From assembly GCA_903928615.1 (NCBI GenBank), contig CAIYRJ010000118.1:1-5542 (forward strand): a stretch of DNA of 5,542 nt, written 5' to 3'. Below the pieces are notes generated by a model, which ran no database searches, was not told the DNA's origin, and saw only the letters and a list, made by a program, of their open reading frames with translations. Below, one piece after another: positions 1-5,542 of this stretch. This DNA is from an uncultured Actinomycetes bacterium. Its GTDB lineage: Bacteria; Actinomycetota; Thermoleophilia; Miltoncostaeales; Miltoncostaeaceae. Position 1 is the stretch's first letter. Every line of letters begins with the position of its first letter. A program made the position numbers and the translations under genes.

Positions 1-1653
1 GAGCGAGGTGTAGCCACGCGACACCGCGTGGCAGGTGTCGCCGGGGCCGAGCCCCAGCACATCCGCCGCGTAGCCCTCCACCGACATGCGCATGTCGCGG
101 TGGGCGTGCATGGCGCCCTTCGGCTTTCCGGTCGACCCCGACGAGTAGACGATGTAGGCCAGGTCGTCGGCGTCCACCGGGGTGATGGGGGCGGGGCGCG
201 CCTCATCCAGTTGCTCCGGATGCATCACCCGCCAGGGCCCCGCGGGCACCGGGTCGTCGGCGATCACGATGCTCACCGCGGCATCCTCGAGCACCGACGC
301 CAGCAGCTCCGGGTCCATCGCCGGGTCGAGGGGAATCGCCACCCCGCCTGCGGCGGCGATGCCGAGCACCGCCTGCACCCAGTGGCGCCCGTCGCGGTTC
401 ACCACGGCCACGTGTTGCCCTCGCCGCAGCCCGGCCGCGCGAAGCGCCCCGGCGGCCCGCCGCATGGCCGCGCTGAGGGCATCGAAGTCCCAGGTGCCCT
501 CCTCGTCGCTCACGGCGGGATGCGCCCCCCGCCCATCGCGCCGATGCTGCTCCACGAGAAGGTCGACCAGGTTGGCGGTGACAGTCACCCCCCCAACCCC
601 GGTGACTGTCACCGTGCGTGCGGCGCTGCCCCCGGATCGCCCATCCTGAGGCGGGATGGCGCTGTCGGGTGACTGTCCCTCCCCGGGTTCGGTGACTGTC
701 ACCGTGGTGGGCGCGCTCATCACCTCGGCCAGGGCGTCGATGGCCTCCGGGGGCACGCGGTTCGGCAGCACCAGCACGGCGTCGGTGGCGCCGGCGTCCG
801 CGAAGCGGGCCAGCTCGGCTGCGATCTCCTCCGGGCTGGCGGCGAGGCCGCGGGAGGGCAGCCACTTCAGGTACGACGCCGGCTTGTTGCCGAGCGCCTC
901 GGCCTCGGGGGCGATCCACTCGAGGGCCTCGTCGTGGTGGCGCACGGGCAGCGCGTAGATGTACACGGCCACCCGCAGCGGGCTCTCGATGCCCGCCTGC
1001 TCGCGCGCCTCGCGCGCGATGGCCACGCGGGCCCGCAGGTCGTCGGGCTCAAGGAAGGCCGCGAAGATGCCATCGCCGCGGGTGCCGGCCACCTGCAGCA
1101 GGCGCTTCTTGTGGGCGGCGATCAGGATCGGCGGGCGCGGGGACGACATCACCGGCGGGTTGCAGGGCGCGTCGTCGAGCAGGCCCTCGAGCGTGGCGCC
1201 ATCGGGCTGCGACCACATGGCCTCGATCACGTCGAGCGCCTGCATGAGGCCCGCGGTGCGCTCCCTGGGCTCGGGGAATGGGTAGCCGTAGGCCTGGTGC
1301 TCGCCCTTGTCGGATCCGGTGCCGATGCCGAGGATGAGCCTGCCGCCGGAGATGACGTCCACCACCGACGACATCTTCGCCGCGAGGGGCGCGGGTCGGT
1401 ATGACGCCGACATCACGGCGGTGCCCAGCGCGATGCGGTCGGTGACGGCCGCCACGGCGGCCAGCCCGGTGAAGACGTCGAAGGCGTCGTCGCGCGACAG
1501 GCGCCCCGGCGTCCAGAGGTGGTCGTTCAGCCAGGCCGACGCGAACCCGAGCGATTCGGCCCGGATGGCTGCATCGCGGAGGTCAGGCCACGTGGACGCG
1601 TACTGCGGGAGCCGCAGCCCGACCCGGAGGCCGGGGCCCTCCCCGGGGGTCAT
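1..1653 (-). CDS. Fused LLM-class F420-dependent-type oxidoreductase / aryl-CoA ligase-like AMP-binding protein (C-terminus beyond window)
   Basis: A single stop-free frame of 551 visible codons runs from ATG at 1653 to the left window edge. Residues about 8-310 form a luciferase-like TIM-barrel oxidoreductase, with LNDHLW at 42-47, TDRIALGTAV at 71-80 and SGGRLILGIGTG at 102-113. These are typical of LLM enzymes annotated as F420-dependent. Residues about 312-360 are a linker containing TVTVT at 317-321 and 347-351 and VTVT at 356-359. From N361 an ANL-superfamily adenylating domain begins, with the phosphate-binding motif YSSGSTGKPKG at 503-513. Its N-terminus and the stretch after the motif resemble benzoate-CoA ligases, which activate a carboxylic acid to an acyl-adenylate and then an acyl-CoA. 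The start overlaps the LytR_C gene stop (ATGA), implying translational coupling. The substrate is unknown, and pairing a reductase/oxidase with an acid ligase suggests, by inference, sequential modification of one compound. The rest of the ligase lies outside the window. Each domain is well supported; the fusion is odd and could reflect an indel in the repeat-rich linker. Confidence 0.88.
   Translation of the reverse strand, partial: MTPGEGPGLRVGLRLPQYASTWPDLRDAAIRAESLGFASAWLNDHLWTPGRLSRDDAFDVFTGLAAVAAVTDRIALGTAVMSASYRPAPLAAKMSSVVDVISGGRLILGIGTGSDKGEHQAYGYPFPEPRERTAGLMQALDVIEAMWSQPDGATLEGLLDDAPCNPPVMSSPRPPILIAAHKKRLLQVAGTRGDGIFAAFLEPDDLRARVAIAREAREQAGIESPLRVAVYIYALPVRHHDEALEWIAPEAEALGNKPASYLKWLPSRGLAASPEEIAAELARFADAGATDAVLVLPNRVPPEAIDALAEVMSAPTTVTVTEPGEGQSPDSAIPPQDGRSGGSAARTVTVTGVGGVTVTANLVDLLVEQHRRDGRGAHPAVSDEEGTWDFDALSAAMRRAAGALRAAGLRRGQHVAVVNRDGRHWVQAVLGIAAAGGVAIPLDPAMDPELLASVLEDAAVSIVIADDPVPAGPWRVMHPEQLDEARPAPITPVDADDLAYIVYSSGSTGKPKGAMHAHRDMRMSVEGYAADVLGLGPGDTCHAVSRGYTSL
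577..703. repeat. Cluster of four copies of the palindrome GGTGACWGTCACC inside the interdomain linker
   Basis: Perfect copies of the 13-bp palindrome lie at 577-589, 601-613 and 691-703. A degenerate copy (11 of 13 matches) lies at 668-680. Starts are spaced 24, 67 and 23 bp apart, so the copies form two close pairs. The three perfect copies are read in the same codon phase and give (T)VTVT. The degenerate copy is read in another phase and gives GQSP. No further copy was found elsewhere in the window. The cluster falls exactly where two enzyme domains are joined. It could be a short interspersed palindromic element tolerated in a linker, an intragenic operator, or a peptide repeat; the sequence alone does not decide. 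Confidence 0.85.
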
Positions 1654-2231
1654 CCCCCGAGGACGAGCACCACGTCGACGTCGGGCTGCACCGTGACGGC
1701 CGCCGACTCCACGCCGCTGCCCGCGGTGAGTGCCTCTTCGGTCTGGGCGCCTAGGTCGGCCGCCACCTGCTGGGCCGCGGCATCCTCGCCCGTGCGGTAG
1801 TAGGCGACGGTGTTGGCCTGGGTGGCCGGGGCGTCGCCGACGCCGACATTCGCGTAGCCGATCGACTCCGCCTGTGCCTGGGTCTTCGCGGCGAGGCCGC
1901 TCGTCTCCGTGCCGTTGAGGATGACCAGGTTGATCTGGTCACGCGCCGGGGCACCCGCCACCGTGGCGCCGGTCGTGCCGGTGGTGCCCGTGGTACCCGT
2001 CGTGCCGGTGGTGTCGGTCGTGCCGGTGGTCGCGGTGGTCGCCGTGGTGCTGGTGGTGGCGATCGTGGCCGTGGTCTGCACGGCGTCCGCGACGGTGGGC
2101 AGCACCACGCCCCCGCCATCGCCACGGGCGAACCACCCGACGACGAATCCGATGACGATGCAGGCGACTGCGAGGAGCACTGGACGTGCCCACTGGTTCG
2201 CGCCGCCTCCTCCCGAGGATTGGCTACCCAT
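1650..2231 (-). CDS. Membrane-anchored LytR_C-domain protein with threonine-rich stalk
   Basis: Starting at ATG 2231 gives 193 residues. A Gly/Ser-rich N-terminus is followed by one hydrophobic segment (about residues 16-34, RPVLLAVACIVIGFVVGWF), so the protein is probably anchored in the cytoplasmic membrane with its C-terminus outside. Residues about 52-90 are a Thr/Gly-rich stalk of TTG and TTA triplets. From about residue 98 to the end is a LytR_C-type domain: it begins NLVILNGTETSGLA, continues through VAYYRTGEDAAAQQVAADLG and ends in VVLVLGG. This domain often follows LytR-CpsA-Psr ligase domains but also occurs alone on single-pass membrane proteins of actinobacteria; here no catalytic LCP domain is present. 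A cell-envelope role is inferred and the exact function is unknown. An in-frame upstream ATG at 2252 would add MPLEFPA. I prefer 2231 because a -10-like TAGAGT lies 8 nt upstream, which would suit a leaderless transcript. The stop overlaps the next gene's start (ATGA). Confidence 0.85.
   Translation of the reverse strand: MGSQSSGGGGANQWARPVLLAVACIVIGFVVGWFARGDGGGVVLPTVADAVQTTATIATTSTTATTATTGTTDTTGTTGTTGTTGTTGATVAGAPARDQINLVILNGTETSGLAAKTQAQAESIGYANVGVGDAPATQANTVAYYRTGEDAAAQQVAADLGAQTEEALTAGSGVESAAVTVQPDVDVVLVLGG
1972..2079. repeat. Degenerate 9-bp tandem repeat encoding the Thr/Gly stalk
   Basis: Twelve consecutive 9-bp units, mostly variants of GTSGTGCCG on the plus strand (for example at 1972, 1981, 1999 and 2017), encode the threonine-rich triplets of the LytR_C protein. 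Units toward the 1972 end are more alike than those toward 2079, suggesting more recent expansion there. The period is a multiple of three, so changes in copy number would alter stalk length without shifting the frame. Confidence 0.8.
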
Positions 2232-2239
2232 GGCCGGAA

Positions 2240-2245
2240 ACTCTA
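2240..2245 (-). promoter_or_regulatory. Candidate -10 hexamer for a leaderless LytR_C transcript
   Basis: On the minus strand TAGAGT fits the actinobacterial TANNNT -10 pattern. It is followed by 8 nt and then ATG at 2231, the spacing expected if transcription starts at the initiation codon. No purine-rich Shine-Dalgarno lies at a usual distance from that ATG, and no good -35 element is visible about 17 nt upstream. The call rests on spacing and one hexamer. Confidence 0.3.
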
Positions 2246-2285
2246 GCGGCATTCCCCGGGGGCGTGCTTTCGGGGGCCTTGCGGA

Positions 2286-2315
2286 TTACCCGACGCCGCA
2301 CCCTGCTGCTATGTT
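2286..2315 (+). promoter_or_regulatory. Candidate promoter for the helicase operon (weak -35, extended -10)
   Basis: The divergent region between the two gene groups contains TGCTATGTT at 2307-2315, which matches an extended -10 (TGN followed by TANNNT). TTACCC at 2286-2291, an 18-nt spacer upstream, is only a weak -35 match. Transcription from about 2322 would give a leader of roughly 130 nt before the helicase start. This is motif inspection only. The rest of the intergenic region shows no RNA gene or terminator. Confidence 0.3.
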
Positions 2316-2413
2316 CCTCCTCGACCCGCGGGCCGTCCGGCGCCTCCTACGAGCGCCACGCCGACCGCGTGACGGGTCCTTCAGTCCGCATCGGCCCCAC
2401 CCGGGGGCCTGCC

Positions 2414-2436
2414 GCGCATGGCGCCACGTCATGCGC
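2414..2436 (+). promoter_or_regulatory. Inverted repeat immediately upstream of the helicase ribosome-binding site
   Basis: GCGCATG at 2414-2420 is perfectly complementary to CATGCGC at 2430-2436 across a 9-nt loop. The downstream arm ends 1 nt before GAGAGG at 2438-2443, the probable Shine-Dalgarno for ATG 2455 (11 nt spacing). In RNA it could form a 7-bp GC-rich hairpin beside the ribosome-binding site; in DNA it could be an operator. No T-run follows, so it does not look like a terminator. Short inverted repeats are common at this GC content. Confidence 0.35.
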
Positions 2437-2454
2437 TGAGAGGTGCCAGATGGC

Positions 2455-4998
2455 ATGAGCACATCCATAGAGCCCACCGAGGCGCTATCCCCCGCGGAGC
2501 GGCTCGAGGCCGCGCTGGCCGATCCGGCCGCGTGGTGGCCCAACGTGGTGCTGCGCGAGCACCAGATCGAGGCCCTCGACGAGCTCGGCGTCCGACTCCG
2601 CACCGGCGCAACCCGCACGTGGGTGGACGCCCCCACCGGATCCGGCAAGACCATCACCTTCTGCGCGCTGGCCGCGGCCCTCGACGGCTCGGCCGTGGTG
2701 TTCGTGCCCCGCCGCAACCTGGCCGAGCAGACGGCGCAGGCGCTCACCACATTCTTCCCCGACGTGCCATTCACCATCGATGGCGTGGGGTCCATCGGGC
2801 GGCCCGGCGTGGCCATCTGCACCTACCAGGCCGGCCTGCGCAACCAGGACGATGCCGACTGGGACTCCGTCACGCTCGTGATCTGCGACGAGGCGCACAC
2901 CACGCTCGGCGCGCAGACCCGCCGCATGATCGACCGGGCCGAGAACGCCGTGATCGTCGGCTTCACCGCCACGCCCGCCACCACCACCGGCCACGTGGAG
3001 CAGGTGTTCGGTCCGGTGGCCGCCACCCTCGACCGCCAGTCGGCCATCGATCGCGGCATCCTCTGCCCGCTGCGTTCCCTGCGCGTGGAGCGGGCGGTGG
3101 ACCTCTCGGACGTCACCCGCGTGCGCGGCGACTTCGACCAGGCGAGCCTGGGCCGCGCCCTTGACCGCGCCCTCTGGCACCGCGCCTGCGCCGACGTGTG
3201 GGCCGAGCACTTCATGCCCCTCGGGCTCGCGGGCGTGGCCTACACCGCCACCGTGGCGCAGGCGCACGCCCTGGCCGACGAGATGACCGAGCGCGGGGCG
3301 AAGGCCGCTGCGGTGTCGGGCCAGACCCCCGCGCGCGACCTGCAGCGCATCCTGCGCGAGTTCGGGGCGGGGAAGATCGACGTGCTCTGCAACGCCGACC
3401 TGCTCACCGAGGGCTGGGACGAGACGCGCGCGTCGGTGGTGATGCACCTGGCCCCCACCACGAGCGAGCGCGTGTTCGTGCAGCGCCTCGGGCGCGTCAT
3501 GCGCCCGGCCCCCGACAAGGAGGCCGTGTCGGTGGAGTTCCTGCCGGCCGGCGACCCCATGGGCGTGCAGACCAGCCACGACCTCTTCGGCATGGGCTGG
3601 TACAAGCCGCTCGGCCGCGTGGCCGGTCCGCCCGAGGGCGGCGAGCGGGGCAAGCTGGCGCGCGCGGCCGAGCTGCTCGCGCAGCAGGACGGCGGCCGCG
3701 CGAGCCTCGTGAACCCGGGAGCCGCGCCGTCTGCGCTGGTGGCGGGCTTCCAGGACGGCGGCTGGCGCGAGGCCGACCCCGCGCAGATCCCCATCGGCGT
3801 GATGGAGGAGTGGGTGGAGGCCGCCGCGCGCGACACCGACTGGCAGGAGGTCGCCGAGACGCTCGCCGCGGGGGTCGACCCGCTGGGCGCGCATGCCTGG
3901 TGGGCGCTGTCGGGAGTGGTGGCGCGCAAGGCCGAGAACGGCGATGAGCAACCGCTCTGGCGCGCCTGGGCGCTGGCGCTGCTCGTGCAGCCCGACCTGC
4001 GCCAGGCGTTGCCGGCCGATGCCCCCCGGGCGATCCTCGACCGCCTGCGCATGACCGCCCGCGAGCGCATTCGCGCGCTGTGGTTCCACGCCGACCAGGC
4101 GGGCAAGTGGGAGAACGTGGCGTCCCTCGAGCAGCAGGGCCGGTCTGCCGAGCGCCGCCGCCGCTGGTCAGCGCTCGACTCCGCATCGTCGTGGGCGCCC
4201 GCCTGGGCCTGGGAGGTCTCGCGCGGCCTGGCCGACGCCAGCCGCCCCGGGCGCAACCAGGAGATCCATCGCATCGCCAAGTGGGAGTCTCAGCACCTCA
4301 TCGAGAACGGCGGCGAGATCGGCCTCATCGGCCTGTGGCTGCGCGCCGTCGGCGCTCCCGCGCCCGACCCCGTGGAGCCCCCCGCGGAGGGCTCGCCCCT
4401 CAAGGTGGGTCAGGCGGGCCGCGTGGTGCTGGCGCTCGGGCCCGGTGACGTGCCCCTTCGCAGCGAGGACATCCGCGTGGCCAGCCGCGCCGCCGGCACG
4501 TGCGGTGGATGGGCCGCGCTGCGCGGCGCGCTCGACGCCATCGACTGGACCGAGCCCGAGGCCCGTCGCGCACTGCGCGCCGCGGTGGGAAGCCGCAACT
4601 CCCGGGCCCTGCACAGCGCGCGGGTGTGGAACCAGCTGCGCCCCAAGGCTCCGCGCCTGCCCGAGGCCGCCGAGATCGGCATCGGCGTGCAGGGCGCGGA
4701 GGACGGCAGCAGTACGCGCAGGCGCCGCCGCCGCAGGCGCAAGATGGCCACGTCGGAGGTGGGAGAGGCCACCACTGCGGCGTCGTCAAACGGCGCGGGT
4801 GGTGATGGCGATGCCGCGGGCGACGGCCCCGGGGCGAATGGCGCGGATGCCGCCGCGGCACCGGCCGGCGATGCCACGGCCGAGGGCACCCAGCCGCGCA
4901 AGCGCCGCCGCCGCCGACGTCGTCGTCCGGCGGGAAGCGCGGCGTCCGGTGGTGACGGCGGAGGTTCCGCCGACGCGGCGGCACCCGACGCGGGATGA
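2455..4998 (+). CDS. SF2 DEAH-type helicase, RadD/ResIII-like core with arginine-rich C-terminal tail
   Basis: The ATG at 2455 gives 847 residues. It is chosen because GAGAGG (2438-2443) precedes it; an in-frame GTG at 2443 would overlap that site. Helicase motifs appear in order: Walker A APTGSGKT (59-66, K65), DEAH (145-148), FTATP (170-174), motif V LLTEGWD (316-322) and motif VI QRLGRVMRP (343-351). The core therefore spans about residues 20-370 and should translocate on nucleic acid using ATP. The second RecA-like half, including SGQTPARDL, resembles RadD (YejH) and type III restriction helicase subunits. RadD's C-terminal cysteine clusters are not seen. Residues about 385-740 form an unassigned, tryptophan-containing, largely helical region. 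The tail is Gly/Ala/Asp-rich with two basic blocks, R755-K763 and R815-R824, likely to bind nucleic acid. No methylase or nuclease lies beside it. A role in DNA repair or nucleic-acid remodelling is inferred. The stop overlaps the next start (ATGA). Confidence 0.92.
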   Translation: MSTSIEPTEALSPAERLEAALADPAAWWPNVVLREHQIEALDELGVRLRTGATRTWVDAPTGSGKTITFCALAAALDGSAVVFVPRRNLAEQTAQALTTFFPDVPFTIDGVGSIGRPGVAICTYQAGLRNQDDADWDSVTLVICDEAHTTLGAQTRRMIDRAENAVIVGFTATPATTTGHVEQVFGPVAATLDRQSAIDRGILCPLRSLRVERAVDLSDVTRVRGDFDQASLGRALDRALWHRACADVWAEHFMPLGLAGVAYTATVAQAHALADEMTERGAKAAAVSGQTPARDLQRILREFGAGKIDVLCNADLLTEGWDETRASVVMHLAPTTSERVFVQRLGRVMRPAPDKEAVSVEFLPAGDPMGVQTSHDLFGMGWYKPLGRVAGPPEGGERGKLARAAELLAQQDGGRASLVNPGAAPSALVAGFQDGGWREADPAQIPIGVMEEWVEAAARDTDWQEVAETLAAGVDPLGAHAWWALSGVVARKAENGDEQPLWRAWALALLVQPDLRQALPADAPRAILDRLRMTARERIRALWFHADQAGKWENVASLEQQGRSAERRRRWSALDSASSWAPAWAWEVSRGLADASRPGRNQEIHRIAKWESQHLIENGGEIGLIGLWLRAVGAPAPDPVEPPAEGSPLKVGQAGRVVLALGPGDVPLRSEDIRVASRAAGTCGGWAALRGALDAIDWTEPEARRALRAAVGSRNSRALHSARVWNQLRPKAPRLPEAAEIGIGVQGAEDGSSTRRRRRRRRKMATSEVGEATTAASSNGAGGDGDAAGDGPGANGADAAAAPAGDATAEGTQPRKRRRRRRRRPAGSAASGGDGGGSADAAAPDAG

Positions 4999-5258
4999 GC
5001 GCGGAGGGCTCCCAGGGCGCGGGCTCGGTGGCCGATCGCCGCTGGGCGCGGGTGCGGGAGCTCGCGGCCGACATCGCCCGCCTTGAGGTGCTCGATCGCG
5101 ACGACGCCCTCGATGAGGACGGGCGCATGGAGCTCGCGCGCCTGCGCATCCAGGCCGAGCGCGCCAGCACGCGGGCGATGCTGGCCGATGAGCTGGCCGA
5201 CCGCATCGACCAGGCCGAGCGCACCCGCGACAGGAGCGGCGGTGCTGCCGGAACCTGA
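4995..5258 (+). CDS. Small hypothetical protein, probable coiled coil, coupled to the helicase
   Basis: This 87-residue reading frame begins at an ATG overlapping the helicase TGA (ATGA), so the two are probably translationally coupled. I do not recognise the family. Residues about 13-78 are rich in Ala, Leu, Arg, Glu and Asp, with leucine/isoleucine/alanine spacing suited to an amphipathic helix or short coiled coil (for example ELAADIARLEVLD and MELARLRIQAER). The ends are Gly/Ser/Ala-rich and look disordered. There is no signal peptide, membrane segment or cysteine. A structural or partner role for the helicase is plausible from gene order alone. The main doubt is that GC-rich DNA readily leaves short open frames; the exact ATGA overlap and helix-like composition argue that it is real. 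Confidence 0.7.
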   Translation: MSAEGSQGAGSVADRRWARVRELAADIARLEVLDRDDALDEDGRMELARLRIQAERASTRAMLADELADRIDQAERTRDRSGGAAGT

Positions 5259-5268
5259 CACCGCATTC

Positions 5269-5311
5269 TTCAACTGCCCTTAACCTGCGTTACCCGGGCC
5301 TTCACATGGGG
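5269..5311 (+). promoter_or_regulatory. Candidate Pho-box-like direct repeats upstream of the gene at 5344
   Basis: Four related hexamers lie in a row on the plus strand: TTCAAC at 5269, TTAACC at 5280, TTACCC at 5290 and TTCACA at 5301. Their spacing is 11, 10 and 11 nt, one helical turn. PhoB/PhoP-family response regulators bind 11-nt direct repeats of this kind, and in actinobacteria the core resembles GTTCACC. The last repeat ends 9 nt before a -10-like hexamer, so a bound regulator would sit where the -35 element would be, as at PhoB-activated promoters. The regulator's identity is inferred from the pattern. Confidence 0.5.
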
Positions 5312-5315
5312 GGCC

Positions 5316-5321
5316 TACCGT
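5316..5321 (+). promoter_or_regulatory. Candidate -10 hexamer for the gene at 5344
   Basis: TACCGT fits TANNNT and lies just downstream of the direct repeats, with no good -35 element of its own, as expected for an activator-dependent promoter. A start about 7 nt downstream would leave a leader of around 16 nt containing the purine-rich GATGAGGG before ATG 5344. The match is short and unproven. Confidence 0.35.
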
Positions 5322-5343
5322 GCCGCACGTGCAAGATGAGGGC

Positions 5344-5542
5344 ATGAACGACCCGCTTCCTCCGTTGGATTCCCGTCCGGGCCCGCCTGATGGGCTTCCG
5401 CCGCTGGCCCCGCGCCGCGCGCCGTCGCAGGCCGGCCTGCCGCCGCTCGGGCCTGCCGAGCCCGCTCCCGAGGCCACGACGGATTCCGCCGCGACAGCAT
5501 CCGGGCAGGGCGCCCCGCCGCCCGCGCCGCCGTCGGGCGCCC
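5344..5542 (+). CDS. N-terminus of an unidentified proline-rich protein (truncated at window edge)
   Basis: ATG at 5344 opens a frame that stays open for 66 codons to the right edge. The visible part is low complexity and rich in Pro, Ala and Gly, with a repeated LPPL core (residues 5-8, 18-21 and 32-35). It has no hydrophobic segment or recognisable domain and looks like a disordered N-terminal extension of a larger protein. GAGGG lies directly upstream but only 1 nt from the ATG, so the ribosome-binding site is not clear. The gene has its own upstream region with phosphate-box-like repeats, which argues for a separate transcription unit from the helicase pair. The family cannot be told without the rest of the gene. 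Confidence 0.6.
   Translation, partial: MNDPLPPLDSRPGPPDGLPPLAPRRAPSQAGLPPLGPAEPAPEATTDSAATASGQGAPPPAPPSGA

Noticed and set aside
715..720. ATG at 720 as the start of a separate AMP-ligase gene
   Set aside because: There is no stop between the LLM domain and this codon, no Shine-Dalgarno is evident, and the following 40 codons are linker. An internal start remains possible, but the continuous frame is the simpler reading.
28..1404. Plus-strand open frames opposite the LLM/ligase gene
   Set aside because: The minus strand carries recognisable LLM and AMP-binding motifs through the whole stretch. The plus frames are His/Arg/Gly- or Ala/Ser-rich antisense shadows.
1909..2439. Plus-strand frame with a long valine-proline repeat that might be read as a surface or elastin-like protein
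   Set aside because: The VVPVV pattern is the antisense reading of the 9-bp Thr/Gly repeat of the LytR_C gene, which has a clear membrane segment and a C-terminal domain.
2485..4089. A 534-codon open frame on the minus strand antisense to the helicase
   Set aside because: It is a shadow frame produced by the GC-rich third positions of the helicase. Its translation is His/Arg/Gly-rich low complexity with no domain, while the plus strand has all the helicase motifs.
2455..4998. The helicase as part of a type III restriction or phage-defence system
   Set aside because: No methyltransferase, nuclease or other defence gene is visible in the window, and the only coupled neighbour is a small helical protein.
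4400..5273. Two long minus-strand frames of about 290 codons over the helicase tail and the small gene
   Set aside because: Their composition is Arg/Pro/Ala-rich and featureless, they overlap well-supported plus-strand coding, and neither has a plausible start context.
5290..5311. A rho-independent terminator after the small gene
   Set aside because: The GC-rich stretch forms only a very short self-complementary core (CCCGGG) and no T-run follows.

Overview
The window is GC-rich, with G or C dominating third codon positions. It carries an F420-type LLM oxidoreductase domain and a LytR_C envelope protein. Together these suggest a high-GC actinobacterium, possibly of the Thermoleophilia/Rubrobacteria type. 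That placement is inferred from composition and gene families; no rRNA or other marker is present.

Two gene groups diverge from a short intergenic region at about 2232-2454. To the left, on the minus strand, lies a membrane-anchored LytR_C-domain protein (2231-1650). Its stop codon overlaps, as ATGA, the start of a long open frame running from 1653 off the left edge of the window. That frame encodes an LLM-class (luciferase-like, probably F420-dependent) oxidoreductase fused in frame to the N-terminal half of a benzoate-CoA-ligase-like AMP-forming synthetase. The roughly 48-residue linker between the domains is built around copies of a 13-bp palindrome, GGTGACWGTCACC. This is the most unusual signal in the window.

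To the right, on the plus strand, lies an 847-residue SF2 helicase with a RadD/type III restriction-like core (2455-4998). It has a long unassigned C-terminal region and a low-complexity tail with two arginine blocks. It overlaps, again as ATGA, an 87-residue probable coiled-coil protein (4995-5258), so the two are probably translated together.

A third transcription unit begins at 5344 with the proline-rich N-terminus of an unidentified protein that leaves the window on the right. Four TTMAC-like repeats spaced 11/10/11 nt precede it, followed by a -10-like hexamer. This arrangement resembles a PhoB/PhoP (phosphate regulator) binding site. No tRNA, rRNA, CRISPR array, insertion sequence or convincing rho-independent terminator was seen.
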